64,000 nt of DNA, taken from assembly GCA_034440555.1 (NCBI GenBank), contig JAWXCG010000154.1, positions 23,396-87,395 of the forward strand, written 5' to 3'. The stretch is from 0-14-3-00-62-12 sp034440555 (lineage in GTDB: Bacteria > Pseudomonadota > Gammaproteobacteria > Xanthomonadales > Ahniellaceae). The notes under the pieces are model-generated. The model was not told where the DNA came from. It saw only the letters and a program-made list of their open reading frames with translations, and made no database searches. The translations under genes and the position numbers were made by a program. Shown piece by piece: positions 33,108-42,846 of the stretch (its first letter is position 1; each line of letters opens with the position of its first letter).

Positions 33108-33604
33108 GGCAGCCTCGGGTCTGATTTGCTGAGCACTTGCTCGGTCTGCAGCCGGCGGAATTCTTCCAACGCCGTCGCCACCCGGGTATCGCTCAATGCG
33201 AGTATCGCAGCTGCCAACAATGCCGCATTGATCGCGCCTGCGGTACCGATAGCCAGAGTGCCCACCGGCACACCCGCTGGCATCTGCACCATCGACAATA
33301 GCGAATCAACACCATTGAGCGCTCGCGACTGCACCGGAACGCCAAGCACCGGCAGCCGCGTCTTCGCGGACAACATTCCCGGCAGATGGGCAGCCCCGCC
33401 AGCGCCCGCGACGATCACCTTGATGCCGCGACCACTCGCCTGCTCGGCATAAGCAAACAGCAGGTCGGGCGTGCGATGCGCAGATACCACGCGCGCTTCG
33501 TGGCTGATGCCCAGGCGCTCCAGCGTGTCGACACAGTGCTTCAGCGTCTCCCAATCGGAACGCGAGCCCATCACAACGCCTACCTGCACAGTCGCTTCGC
33601 TCAT
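33104..33604 (-). CDS. purE: N5-carboxyaminoimidazole ribonucleotide mutase PurE
   Basis: A 166-residue mutase that converts N5-CAIR to CAIR. The class I signatures are present: VGVVMGSRSDWETLKHC, YEARVVSAHRTPD-like (HEARVVSAHRTPD here), GAGGAAHLPGMLSAKTRLPVLGVPV, and DSLLSMVQMPAGVPVGTLAIG. The frame runs 51 codons further upstream, but the start at 33602-33604 fits the family. It is the first gene of the purEK pair and is divergent from the Trm112-like gene. Confidence 0.95.
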   Translation of the reverse strand: MSEATVQVGVVMGSRSDWETLKHCVDTLERLGISHEARVVSAHRTPDLLFAYAEQASGRGIKVIVAGAGGAAHLPGMLSAKTRLPVLGVPVQSRALNGVDSLLSMVQMPAGVPVGTLAIGTAGAINAALLAAAILALSDTRVATALEEFRRLQTEQVLSKSDPRLP

Positions 33605-33814
33605 ACTCGCTCCGAGTTCTACCGGGTTCTCGCGGTGGCCCGCACATCTCCCACCCATCCTACTGCGGCCATGATTCGCTCCGCACCCGCTGCACCGCGC
33701 AATGTCAGCAACCGCAGAGAAAACCCTTATCGGGATTCCCTTGCAACACCCCGACAATAAACATGCAGGCCGGTCGCTGCTATCTTAGCCGCTCACTCAC
33801 TTTGCGTAGCTGTC

Positions 33815-34087
33815 ATGGCTCTGGATTCGCGCTTTCTCTCCATTCTTTGCTGCCCAGTCAGCAAAAGGCCATTGCTTGCGCTCGGCAAGGCCCGCACCGA
33901 GTTCGTCAACCAGGCGATCAGCCGCGGTGATGTGCAGTTCGTCACTGGCGCTGCGGTCACCCAGGCGATCCAAGAGGGTCTGATCAGCGACGACAGCAAA
34001 GTCATCTACCGCGTCGATGATGGCATACCCGTGTTACTGCCAGACTCCGGTATAGGCACGACTCAGTTGCACGATTTTCCGCAATGA
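33815..34087 (+). CDS. Trm112/YcaR-like small protein
   Basis: A 90-residue protein resembling the Trm112p-like (UPF0434/YcaR) family: FLSILCCPVSKRPLL at the start and YRVDDGIPVLLPD at the end, with a longer middle than the usual 60-residue members. The family zinc motif is only partly kept, with a CC pair and no later cysteine pair. Its eukaryotic relatives activate methyltransferases; in bacteria a role is not established. It overlaps nadC by four bases (ATGA), so the two are translationally coupled. Confidence 0.8.
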   Translation: MALDSRFLSILCCPVSKRPLLALGKARTEFVNQAISRGDVQFVTGAAVTQAIQEGLISDDSKVIYRVDDGIPVLLPDSGIGTTQLHDFPQ

Positions 34088-34929
34088 AGTTTGTGCCGAC
34101 TGCGGTGAGCGCCACGCTGGTGCGCGCCGATGTCGCGCGCGCGCTTGAAGAAGATCTCGGCGCCATCGACCTCACTGCACAGCTGTTACCCGCGTGGCAC
34201 GATGGTCGGGCGCACATCATCACGCGCGAGGATGCGGTGCTTTGTGGCAGCGACTGGGCTGCGGCCGCGTTCCACGCGCTCGATAGTCAGTCCACGATTC
34301 GCTGGCACGCGGCGGACGGCGACGCGATCCGCGCCGGACAGACGCTATGCGAGATCAGTGGCAAGGCGCGCGCGATCGTCAGCGCCGAGCGCACGGCGCT
34401 CAACTTCTTGCAAACGCTCTGTGGAACCGCCACCGTTGCCCGGCGCTACGCCGATGCGGTCAAGGGCACGCGCACGCGCATACTGGATACGCGCAAGACC
34501 TTGCCCGGTCTGCGTGTTGCGCAGAAGTATGCGGTGCATTGCGGTGGCGCGAGCAATCACCGCGCTGGCCTGTTCGACGCCGTGCTGATCAAGGAAAACC
34601 ATATCCGTGCGGCGGGTTCAATCGCTGCTGCCGTAGCCGCTGCGCGCGATATCGCACGCGGCCGCATGGTTGAAATCGAGGTGGAAAATCTCGCCGAATT
34701 CGAACTTGCGCTGGCGGCACAGCCTGATCGCATCATGCTTGACGAGTTGTCGGCCGATGACATGCACACTGCGGTCGTGCTCAACGCAGGGCGCGTGCAA
34801 TTGGAAATATCCGGAGGCGTTGCGTTCGAGCGGCTGTCGGAACTCGCAGCGATCGGCGTCGATTACATCTCGGTCGGTGCGCTGACCAAGCATGTGCGTG
34901 CGATCGATTTATCGCTGCGCATGCTGTAA
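34084..34929 (+). CDS. nadC: Nicotinate-nucleotide pyrophosphorylase (carboxylating), NadC
   Basis: Quinolinate phosphoribosyltransferase of 281 residues, which joins quinolinate with PRPP to give nicotinate mononucleotide in NAD synthesis. Signatures are ALEEDLGAIDLTAQLL, SAERTALNFLQTLCGTAT, ILDTRKTLPGLRVAQKYAV, GGASNHRAGLFDAVLIKENHI, VEIEVENLAEFELALAAQPDRIMLDEL and LEISGGV with YISVGALTKHVRAIDLSL. Complete and normal in length. Confidence 0.97.
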   Translation: MKFVPTAVSATLVRADVARALEEDLGAIDLTAQLLPAWHDGRAHIITREDAVLCGSDWAAAAFHALDSQSTIRWHAADGDAIRAGQTLCEISGKARAIVSAERTALNFLQTLCGTATVARRYADAVKGTRTRILDTRKTLPGLRVAQKYAVHCGGASNHRAGLFDAVLIKENHIRAAGSIAAAVAAARDIARGRMVEIEVENLAEFELALAAQPDRIMLDELSADDMHTAVVLNAGRVQLEISGGVAFERLSELAAIGVDYISVGALTKHVRAIDLSLRML

Positions 34930-35006
34930 AGCCCGGCTCGCTGTACGTTGCCGAGCCACAACAGCGCAGCAAGCCTCGCTCTAGAACAGCTCCGATGCCT
35001 CGATGA

Positions 35007-35828
35007 TCAGAGGCTGATCACGCCCGCGGCAAACAACCCACCAACGACCAGTGCGGTCAGCACCGTGCCAATGATCACCCACTTGCCAATGCCACCCCCA
35101 GAAGTAGCCGGGGCCGCGGACACCGCGGTGCGTTTGGCGGTATCGGAAGCAGCAGCGATCTTCTGCATCTCCAACGCTGGCGACACCAGCATGAAGCGGA
35201 CAGTATCCAGGCGCAGCTCTTGCCCCGGCTTGAGCATACCGGTGTGAACGCGCTTGTTGTCAACGAAGGTACCGTTGGCCGAACCGATGTCTTCAACCGC
35301 AATCCCATCCGGCATCACTTGCAGCTTGGCGCGATGGCGCGAGACTTCGTCTGAGGGAATGCAGATATCGCAATCTGGCTGGCGACCAACAGTCATCGTG
35401 CCCTGCAGCGCGAAATTCTTGCCGAAGGTACTGCCCGATACGCCCCGCAAAATAAATTTGGGTAGGGCCTGACGCACCTTGGTGCGACCATCTTCAACAT
35501 CCTCAGCGGCCGGCGGTCGGGTGATCGAGGGCATCGGCTTGTTCTTGTCGGAGGCGACGACGCGGGCGCCGATCTTTCCGAACAAGATGATGTCCCCCGG
35601 TTTGATCGCGGAATCGCCGACCACTTGCTTGCCATTCAGCGCCACCGCATTGGCTGCGCTGGTGAGCCTGAGCGTGGCCCCACTCCCGCCCATGTGCACT
35701 TCACAATGTTGCGGCGCGATACCCGCAGCCATCAGCACAACGTCTGCCCCGGCACCGCTGCCAATGTGCGTGATTCCCGGATTCAATTCGGCCGGGCCAT
35801 GCTCGCCGTTGGGGAAAAGGAGTTTCAT
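35007..35828 (-). CDS. FHA-domain protein with C-terminal membrane helix
   Basis: A 273-residue protein. Residues 1-90 form an N-terminal FHA-like fold (HIGSGAGADVVLMAAGIAPQHCEVHM). Residues about 120-210 form a canonical FHA domain with MTVGRQPDCDICIPSDEVSRHRAKL and SANGTFVDNKRV, containing the phosphothreonine-binding R, S/H and N residues. The C-terminus is a single transmembrane helix (WVIIGTVLTALVVGGLFAAGVI). FHA proteins bind pThr peptides, commonly products of Ser/Thr kinases. A transmembrane Ser/Thr kinase gene lies immediately upstream on the same strand, which makes them a likely pair. I chose the ATG at 35826-35828. Confidence 0.87.
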   Translation of the reverse strand: MKLLFPNGEHGPAELNPGITHIGSGAGADVVLMAAGIAPQHCEVHMGGSGATLRLTSAANAVALNGKQVVGDSAIKPGDIILFGKIGARVVASDKNKPMPSITRPPAAEDVEDGRTKVRQALPKFILRGVSGSTFGKNFALQGTMTVGRQPDCDICIPSDEVSRHRAKLQVMPDGIAVEDIGSANGTFVDNKRVHTGMLKPGQELRLDTVRFMLVSPALEMQKIAAASDTAKRTAVSAAPATSGGGIGKWVIIGTVLTALVVGGLFAAGVISL

Positions 35829-36074
35829 TGCGCTCGTCGCTCCAGAGTCTTGGTGTTTTCTCGCTGCCAATCATAGCGGAGCCGCGGCCAACGCATAGCC
35901 TCCCCGATCAAAGTACCGTGGTCACAGGACACTGTTTACTCTCTTCTGCCACCGGGAGAAGTCGATCCGCACGGCCGGATGCGGGCACGGGCTCGCCCGG
36001 GTCCCGGATAAAACCGCGAGCCAACGCGTCACCGCGCATTCACCTGCAAACGACAGGTTACACCGCAGGCGCGA

Positions 36075-38705
36075 TCAATCAACTTCGCGCGCTACCCGTA
36101 ATCCGACGGTATTGAAAGCAGTATCAGTATCGAAACTGTGGCGCTGCGCCAAGTCCAACTCGGCAGCGTTGCTGGCCCAGGCGCTCCCCATTGCCAAGTG
36201 CTTGCGGCAACCCGATTCGCAATCCGAAACCCACTCGCGGACGTTGCCGGCCAGATCGTGAATGCCGGCGGCCGCGGCAAAGCGACGCGCTGGCGCTGTC
36301 TCAGCAAATCCATCGGCACAACTCAGCGCTGCGCGATCACGATAGGTCGCGTTGAACTGCTGATCGCCGACATTGGCGCGACAGGTATCGCCCTTGTTGG
36401 CAGAGCGTGCCAAAGCTGACCACTCGTTGGCATCCAGCAGCCGATAGCGCTTGCCGGTCGCTTTCGACAACCAATCAACGTAGGCCTTGGCATCATCCCA
36501 ACTGACGCAGACTACCGGATGGTCGGCGCCTTGATTGAACCCGGGCGCTTGCCAGGTACGTGAGCGGGAACTACGAAACAGCGACTCACGGTCGCGGCAA
36601 CTGGGCCGCACAGAACGCGTGCGCGAGCCTTCACCCGCCCAGAAACGGCGGAACTCGGCCACACTGATTTCACCGCGCGCAATGGCCAATCGCTTGCCCG
36701 CTACGGCGGCGACCATCATCGCCGGCCCCGATTGCTTTGCGCCCTCAACATCGGTGAAGGCGTAGCCAGGCTTGCCAATACCGGAAGCACGCTTCAATCC
36801 GTCACTCGCCTCTTTGTTGCCAGGAGCGATCAGCAGCGCACGCTCGAACGCGGCTTTGGCCTTGGGCTCATCCCACTTCTCGATCGCTTGCGCGCCGGTC
36901 GCCAGCAAGGGCGTGATCAGGGCGGTGCGCTGCCGCTCGAATTGCGATTTCAGCTCACCTGCGGTGTCGAATGCTCCGGCAACTTCGATGGCACGCTGTG
37001 AGCCTTCGATCCATTCGCTGATCTTGCCTTCAGCGAGCTTTTCGGCTGCGATCTTGGCGAAAGCCCGTCCGGTATTGAGCAGACCCATTTTGGCTTCGAT
37101 GCCCTCCGGTCGCATGCGCAAGAGCAGGCGGTAGCGATCTGTCGCATTGCGCCCTGGTGGTTGCGACAAGCGTTGCGCCGCGATGTCGGCGCGGCCCATC
37201 GACGTCAGAAATGCGATTGGATCAACCACCGTGATGGCGAGCGCGTTGCGCATTTGCGCTTCAATGGCCGGATCGAGTGCCGCGTCTGTGGCGAGTAGAT
37301 CGGCTGTGGCCAAATCATCCGCGACGATTCCGTCGCCAGCGACTGGATCGGTCGTCTGCGCAGGCTCAATCGTTTGCCGCACATCCGTTACGGTTTCTTG
37401 CGGTGTTGATTCCTCGGGTGGCGGTCGCGTGTTGGCCTTGATCGAGGCGCTGATGGCGTTTTCTTTTCCACCCCGTTGCTGCCACATGCCCAACGCCACC
37501 AGCAAGGCACCCGCTAAAACCAAAGTGAACACGACCCAACCCACACGCGATGGCTTGGCGGCAGCAGGTGTTGGCGCCACCGCTGCGGAATCATCGACTG
37601 CGTCTTGCACTGACCTGGGCACGGCGCGGTTGGCCAGTGGTGTGGGCCGATCTAAATGAACTGGGCTGGGCGAGGGCGCGGCACTCGTTGCAGCAGCGGC
37701 CGGCGTCAATGGATCAGTCGCTACCGCGCTAGGCGAGACCTGACCGGTCAACGGACTGGCCATTGGCTCGGGCATCGCGGCGGGCTTGGCCGGGAGCACT
37801 GGCAGTGGATGGCTCAAGGCAGTGACCGGCACCATGACTGGTAGTGGCAGGGCTACCGTCGGCGCGCCGGCAGCGGTACTGGACGGTAATGCATGTCGCG
37901 CAGAACCGATGCGTGGCTCCAGTCGTGCGAGTTCAGCCAGAAACTCTTCCGTGTTCTGAAATCGCTCGTTCGGGTCCTTGGCCATCGCCCGATCGATCAA
38001 GGTCTGCCAATGCAACTTGTCATCGGGTAGCCGTGGCACTGGCTCGAACACGTGTGCATAGGCAATGGCGAATCCATCATCGCCGTTGTAGGGCGGATTG
38101 CCGGTGACCGCCTCAAACGCCAGCGCACCCAGTGAATAGATGTCCGATCGCCCGTCGACATCCCCACCGCGCGCCTGTTCAGGACTCATGTAGTGACTGG
38201 TACCGACACTGACGCCAGCATTGGTGATGCGCGAGGTTTTGGTGACTGCGCGCGCGATGCCAAAATCAGTGAGTACCGGATTGTCGTTGATATCGAACAG
38301 CACGTTGCCCGGCGCCACATCGCGATGCACGAAGCCGCGCTGGTGCGCATAACCCAGTGCCCGTGCCACCCCGGCCAACACCCTGACCGCTTCCGACTCG
38401 GGTGCCCCGTGATGAATGCGCTTGAGAAAATCGCCGTTGGGCAGATGCTGCATCGAGAAGTAATGCAACTTCTCCTCGGTGATGCCGACGTCATAAACCG
38501 CCACGATGTTGGGATGCGACAGCGAGGCGAGCGTGCGCGCCTCCTGCATGAATCGTCGCGAAAAGCTCGGGTCCGACACCATGGCCGGATTCATCACTTT
38601 GAGCGCAACCTCGCGCTCAAGCGACGTCTGCACGGCGAGATAGACCATCGCCATGCCGCCGACACCGACTTCTCGCTTGATCAGATAACCGGGAACCTGG
38701 ATCAC
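36075..38705 (-). CDS. Transmembrane Ser/Thr protein kinase fused to an FGE/SUMF1-like domain
   Basis: An 876-residue fusion. Residues 1-270 are a Hanks-type kinase: ATP loop VGVGGMAMVY, Lys36 in EVALKVM, Glu56, catalytic loop HRDVAPGN (127-134), DFG at 147-149 and activation segment GTSHYMSPEQ. The usual lysine of HRDxKPxN is alanine, as in tyrosine kinases. A proline/alanine-rich linker and a membrane helix (VGWVVFTLVLAGALLVALGMW in two parts, about 393-413) follow. After a helical region, the last 220 residues match formylglycine-generating-enzyme/SUMF1-like domains: VAEFRRFWAGE, DHPVVCVSWDDAKAYVDWLS, YRLLDANEWSALAR, GIHDLAGNVREWVSDC and GLRVAREV. The FGE fold probably senses or modifies a ligand outside the cytoplasm. 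An FHA-protein gene lies downstream. Confidence 0.9.
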   Translation of the reverse strand: MIQVPGYLIKREVGVGGMAMVYLAVQTSLEREVALKVMNPAMVSDPSFSRRFMQEARTLASLSHPNIVAVYDVGITEEKLHYFSMQHLPNGDFLKRIHHGAPESEAVRVLAGVARALGYAHQRGFVHRDVAPGNVLFDINDNPVLTDFGIARAVTKTSRITNAGVSVGTSHYMSPEQARGGDVDGRSDIYSLGALAFEAVTGNPPYNGDDGFAIAYAHVFEPVPRLPDDKLHWQTLIDRAMAKDPNERFQNTEEFLAELARLEPRIGSARHALPSSTAAGAPTVALPLPVMVPVTALSHPLPVLPAKPAAMPEPMASPLTGQVSPSAVATDPLTPAAAATSAAPSPSPVHLDRPTPLANRAVPRSVQDAVDDSAAVAPTPAAAKPSRVGWVVFTLVLAGALLVALGMWQQRGGKENAISASIKANTRPPPEESTPQETVTDVRQTIEPAQTTDPVAGDGIVADDLATADLLATDAALDPAIEAQMRNALAITVVDPIAFLTSMGRADIAAQRLSQPPGRNATDRYRLLLRMRPEGIEAKMGLLNTGRAFAKIAAEKLAEGKISEWIEGSQRAIEVAGAFDTAGELKSQFERQRTALITPLLATGAQAIEKWDEPKAKAAFERALLIAPGNKEASDGLKRASGIGKPGYAFTDVEGAKQSGPAMMVAAVAGKRLAIARGEISVAEFRRFWAGEGSRTRSVRPSCRDRESLFRSSRSRTWQAPGFNQGADHPVVCVSWDDAKAYVDWLSKATGKRYRLLDANEWSALARSANKGDTCRANVGDQQFNATYRDRAALSCADGFAETAPARRFAAAAGIHDLAGNVREWVSDCESGCRKHLAMGSAWASNAAELDLAQRHSFDTDTAFNTVGLRVAREVD

Positions 38706-38767
38706 AGAACGGGCTCAGGGGAGCTAGGCCCTCGATTCTAGTGGGTTCAGCCCGGTTCCGCGAAGCG

Positions 38768-38795
38768 TTCGCGAAAAAGCATTCGCGAAAAAGTG
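38768..38795. repeat. 14-bp direct repeat upstream of the kinase gene
   Basis: Two copies of TTCGCGAAAAAG plus two bases (around 38768-38781 and 38782-38795) lie head to tail, each containing the palindrome TTCGCGAA. They are in the promoter region of the kinase gene and in the T-tract of the protease terminator, so they could be an operator or part of the 3' structure. Confidence 0.4.
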
Positions 38796-38818
38796 AAGCC
38801 CGGCATGGTGCCGGGCTT
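38788..38818 (-). terminator. Terminator of the subtilase gene
   Basis: Perfect 10-bp stem 38796-38805 with 38809-38818 and a 3-base loop. On the minus strand it follows the subtilase stop by 42 bases and runs into TTTTT (38788-38792). Confidence 0.7.
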
Positions 38819-38859
38819 TGGATTTCACAATTTTGGCGCTTTCGCTCCCGACTGAACGC

Positions 38860-41163
38860 TTAGAGACCGCCTTGCACCGTCACATACATATGCGCGTCCG
38901 GGGCTTGGTTGTTGTCCTCGGTGAAGTCGATACGCACGAACCGCGGGGCTGCAATCACCTCGCCAGGAGTAGCTGTGATGGTTAACAGCTGATCGTCGAT
39001 GATCGTGACTGGGGTCTCAAATCCATTTGCAAAAATGTTGACGCCGCCAACACCACCCCCAAAACTGAACGTCGCCGGCGTCACAACCACGTTCAACCCA
39101 GCGACATTGTTGACTGTCACCGTCCAGGAAGTAGGCACCGCTTTGGAGTTGGTGAGCGTACGCGTCCACAAACACGAACCCACGCAGGCCATGTTGCGCG
39201 CGCTTGCCAGGTTCAACGTCTTCGGATCGCCGGCGCTTGAAGGATTGGCGGCGAGGAAATTGGCAAATGTCTCGCGCAGCACAAACCCGGCAAAGGGCGC
39301 CTCGTTTACCTGCGCACGACCCGACCCAACATCGTCTGCCGTCCAGGGCGCTGACATGAGGTCGTTGAGGCCAGCTACCTTGCTGGTCAGCATCAGCGCG
39401 GAGTGAACTTCAGAAGGCGTCCATGTCGGCTGAATGGCGCGCACCAGAGCCGCTGCGCCTGCCACATGCGGCGAGGACATCGAGGTACCGCCCATCGTGC
39501 CGTAATTGAGTCCGATGTCGTGTAGCGCGGCGTAAATCGCAGTTCCTGGTGCGGTGATGTCCGGTTTGGTCACTGAAGTCAGGGCACTGGGACCACGCAG
39601 GCTAAAATTCGCAAGCACGTCACCCAGGGCCTGTGCCGGGTTGAAGTCGACAAGCACTTCGGTCGGCGCGCTGGCATTGATGAAGCTGGTCAGCGCCGCT
39701 CCTTCGGTCTGCAAAATGGTGTAGGTAGGCGTCGACTCGCCACCAGTTGCCGGATTCAACACTCCAGCGACATTATTGGAAAGAATGACCACTTGTGCGC
39801 CGGCAGCCGTCGCGTTCTGGATCTTTTCCACAAACGTACATGAACCGCGCGGTACATGTGCGACCGCGCCTGCATAGAAGCTTGCCGGAATCCCGCCGGT
39901 GGAGGTGCACGCGAGCGGATTAGTTGGATGTTGACGAATCGGCACGTCATTCAACACGGTGCCGGGTAGCGTCCCGCCACCCTTCGCCAACGGAATGTTC
40001 TGAGTATTCGCAGGCGGTGTGCCAGGGGCCACGGTATTGAGCAACCCACTCACGACATAGTTCTGATCGTGCGAAGACGCAGCTACAGTCATCACCCACG
40101 GACCGAGATGGTTCACATCTCCTTCTGGAGTCGGGTTCGTGTCTCGCGTGTTGCCAGCAGAGGCTGCGACGAAAATGCCTGCACCCACTGCGTCAAGGAA
40201 CAGGCGGTCATTGTCAACCCAAGGCGAGGTACCGCCTGAAATCGAAAAATTGATGACATCGACCCCATCTTCGATCGCGTTGTCGATCGACGCCACGATC
40301 GCTGCGCCGGCACAGGTCGAGCTGTCGCAAGCTTTGTAGCTGCGCAGACTGCCGCATGGGGCGACGCCTGCAATAGAAGTGAACCCGAAAGGCAACGTCG
40401 GTGCAGGCACTGCAGAAGTCGTAACAGTATTACCGACCGCCGTGCTCGACGTGTGCACGCCGTGCCCCGTTGCCGTGTCCTCTGGGGCCGGGCCATTGCA
40501 GCGTCCGCCGACGTCCGTAGTCGCGCAATCCACCGCGCTGATTCGCTTAGGATTGGCGACGCTAAATCCACACGATGGGTCGTTGGCGAAGGACGGGTGA
40601 TCCAGGTTGGTGCCCCCATCGATCGAGGCCACAACAATGCCCTGCCCGCGCGTACCGGCTACTGGTATCGGTCCCGGGATGTCCCAGAGTTGGTCAGCCC
40701 CGATAAAGCTCGGTCCACGATAAGTGTGGAGATATTCGACCCCGGCCTTGCGCACGCTTTCTACGCCGGCAAGCACGGATATCTGCTGTGCTTCTTCTGC
40801 GGACAGCTCAAGCGCCACGCCATTCATTGCCACTTGATAGTGATGCGTTGGAGACACTTGTCGGTCGAGTCGCTGCGAGATCGCGGCAATGCGTTCGAGC
40901 TGAACACGATTCACTTCCAATTTCAGTAGCTGGGCCGCAGCACTGCGAAGGTTGATTCGATCCCCGGCACGCGCCATTTGGGGCTGCGCCGCCGTGATTC
41001 GCTGCAGGACGCCTCCGTTGACGAAGCGCACAATGTAGGACTCGCGTGCTTCCTCAGAAGCCAAGACAGGGGTTTGCGCCTGCACCGGGGCGTAGCTGCC
41101 GGCGCCCAGCAGAGCTATGGAAATGGCTGACGCCAGTGCGCCGACTCGGATGGAAGTCTTCAT
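38860..41163 (-). CDS. Secreted subtilisin-family (S8) serine peptidase with PA domain
   Basis: A 767-residue secreted peptidase from the ATG at 41161-41163 (AGAGGCA upstream). A signal peptide (ALASAISIALLGAGSYAPVQA) and an inhibitor-I9-like propeptide (SYIVRFVNG to about 145) precede the catalytic domain. The triad is Asp182 in VASIDGGTNLDH, His234 in TGHGVHTSS, and the serine in GGTSMSSPHVAGAA. A protease-associated insert (VPRGSCTFVEKIQNATAAGAQ) lies before the serine. Near the C-terminus the chain carries IFANGFETPVTIID, an aromatic tag also seen at the ends of two other exported proteins in this window, then a final beta domain. Probable role: extracellular protein degradation. Confidence 0.93.
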   Translation of the reverse strand: MKTSIRVGALASAISIALLGAGSYAPVQAQTPVLASEEARESYIVRFVNGGVLQRITAAQPQMARAGDRINLRSAAAQLLKLEVNRVQLERIAAISQRLDRQVSPTHHYQVAMNGVALELSAEEAQQISVLAGVESVRKAGVEYLHTYRGPSFIGADQLWDIPGPIPVAGTRGQGIVVASIDGGTNLDHPSFANDPSCGFSVANPKRISAVDCATTDVGGRCNGPAPEDTATGHGVHTSSTAVGNTVTTSAVPAPTLPFGFTSIAGVAPCGSLRSYKACDSSTCAGAAIVASIDNAIEDGVDVINFSISGGTSPWVDNDRLFLDAVGAGIFVAASAGNTRDTNPTPEGDVNHLGPWVMTVAASSHDQNYVVSGLLNTVAPGTPPANTQNIPLAKGGGTLPGTVLNDVPIRQHPTNPLACTSTGGIPASFYAGAVAHVPRGSCTFVEKIQNATAAGAQVVILSNNVAGVLNPATGGESTPTYTILQTEGAALTSFINASAPTEVLVDFNPAQALGDVLANFSLRGPSALTSVTKPDITAPGTAIYAALHDIGLNYGTMGGTSMSSPHVAGAAALVRAIQPTWTPSEVHSALMLTSKVAGLNDLMSAPWTADDVGSGRAQVNEAPFAGFVLRETFANFLAANPSSAGDPKTLNLASARNMACVGSCLWTRTLTNSKAVPTSWTVTVNNVAGLNVVVTPATFSFGGGVGGVNIFANGFETPVTIIDDQLLTITATPGEVIAAPRFVRIDFTEDNNQAPDAHMYVTVQGGL

Positions 41164-41597
41164 TGGTATTGCCTCTTGACTGAATGAGGTGCGGGCCAGC
41201 GGCGTTCCATGAGCCGAACCCATACATTGGCAGGTGCGTCCGCTCATTCCGTGGCGGGCTAGCGCCTCTTTATATCAGCGGTTGAACGCTCGAACAACCG
41301 AAGCCCGAACGCGCGCCCGAACATGCGTTCGCATGAACTGTGCATTTCGGTTAAAAGTGCCGTCGAGTCCGCTGCACGATAAGTTCCGCAGGCCAGATGC
41401 ACCAGCTATTTCGACTACAGGCGACATGATTTTGATAGGTTCAATCCTCGAACCCATTCACAAAGCGCGCTGGCTGGTCGCAGATGTTGATCACTTCGAC
41501 CGCCATTGGCTGATCGCCGCAGTTGAAGAAGCGTTGCCACCATGCGTTCGCCGGCTCGGCGCTTGCCGCGCCAGGCAACTACTGCTGAGATCGGCGC
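41164..41597. other. Long divergent intergenic region
   Basis: About 430 bases separate the subtilase start (minus) from the sterol-desaturase start (plus). It must carry both promoters. The plus-strand frames through it look non-coding. I see no RNA gene, no repeat of the families found elsewhere and no strong hairpin. Confidence 0.5.
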
Positions 41598-42845
41598 ATG
41601 AATCCCATCGTCTACGCCATACCGGTGTTCTTTCTGTTGATGGCCATCGAAATCGCGGTCGCGCGCGCGCGTCGGCGCAGCGCGTATCGCCTGGCCGATT
41701 CGATCAACAGCGTCAGCCTCGGCACCATGTCTCAAGTCGCGGGCGTGTTCACGCGCCTGTTGTCGCTCGGCATCTATGTCTGGATCTATGAGCAGGTACG
41801 CCTGTTTGACTTGCCGGCCACGTCGATCCTGATCTGGATTGGGGCGCTGGTGGCGTATGATTTTCTCTACTACTGGCATCACCGTCTCGGCCACGAAGTA
41901 AATATTCTTTGGGCGGCGCATGTCGTGCACCATCAGAGTGAGGAGTTCAACCTCAGCACCGCACTACGCCAGACCAGCAGCGGGTTCCTGCTCGGTTGGG
42001 TGTTCTATCTGCCGATGGCAGTGGCCGGCGTGCCACCGCTGGTGTTTGCCAGCGTGGCGTTGATCGACCTGCTTTACCAGTACTGGATTCACACCGAACA
42101 GATCGGTCGACTCGGCTGGTTCGATCGGGTGTTCGCCTCGCCGTCGAATCATCGCGTGCATCATGGCGTCAATGATCAGTATGTCGACAAAAACTACGGT
42201 GGCATTTTGATCGTGTGGGATCGCCTATTCGGTACTTTTCAAGACGAGCGCGCCGACGATCCCGTGGTCTACGGTACACGTGCGCCACTGCGCAGCTGGA
42301 ACCCGCTGCGGGCCAATCTCGACACCTATTTCGATCTCGCCCGCGACAGTTGGCATGCGCGGCGTTGGGGCGACAAGCTGCGCGTGTGGATTGCACGTCC
42401 CGGCTGGCGGCCGAACGATGTTGCACTGGCATATCCGAAACCGGCGTTTGCAATCGAGCGCGTGCGCAAGTACGACACCACGCTTACAATTTTCGCCCAG
42501 GTTTATTGTCTGTTGCAGTTCATCGCAATCGTTGCTGCCGGCACGCACTTTTTGGCCATTTTGCCCATGCTCAACAGAATCGATGCCGGCCTGTACGCCC
42601 TGTTCGTTCTCGCCTCGCTTTGGATTCTCGGTGGTCTGCTTGAAGCGCGGCCAGGGTTCCGCTGGCTCGAGCTGATTCGGCTGTTGTCCATCGCCTGCGG
42701 GGTATCGATCACGGGACACTGGTTCGGCAATGCGTTGTCCCCCGCCCTGAGTTCAGTCATCGCGTTCGCATTGGTCGCATCAGGGTTGGCGGCGATGTTT
42801 GGACTGAGATTAGCCCAACGCGGCATCGATCCGATCGAGGCTTGA
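41598..42845 (+). CDS. Sterol desaturase/fatty acid hydroxylase-superfamily membrane protein
   Basis: A 415-residue integral membrane di-iron enzyme. The histidine-box set of the superfamily is clear: HHRLGH in YDFLYYWHHRLGHEVN, HVVHH in LWAAHVVHHQSEEFN, and HRVHHG in SPSNHRVHHGVNDQYVDKNYGG. Several hydrophobic helices flank them, and an extra C-terminal half (about 260-415) has four more helices, as in alkylglycerol-monooxygenase-like members. The reaction could be hydroxylation or desaturation of a membrane lipid; the substrate is not readable. A membrane protein is encoded two bases after its stop and is likely co-expressed. Confidence 0.9.
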   Translation: MNPIVYAIPVFFLLMAIEIAVARARRRSAYRLADSINSVSLGTMSQVAGVFTRLLSLGIYVWIYEQVRLFDLPATSILIWIGALVAYDFLYYWHHRLGHEVNILWAAHVVHHQSEEFNLSTALRQTSSGFLLGWVFYLPMAVAGVPPLVFASVALIDLLYQYWIHTEQIGRLGWFDRVFASPSNHRVHHGVNDQYVDKNYGGILIVWDRLFGTFQDERADDPVVYGTRAPLRSWNPLRANLDTYFDLARDSWHARRWGDKLRVWIARPGWRPNDVALAYPKPAFAIERVRKYDTTLTIFAQVYCLLQFIAIVAAGTHFLAILPMLNRIDAGLYALFVLASLWILGGLLEARPGFRWLELIRLLSIACGVSITGHWFGNALSPALSSVIAFALVASGLAAMFGLRLAQRGIDPIEA

Positions 42846-42846
42846 C

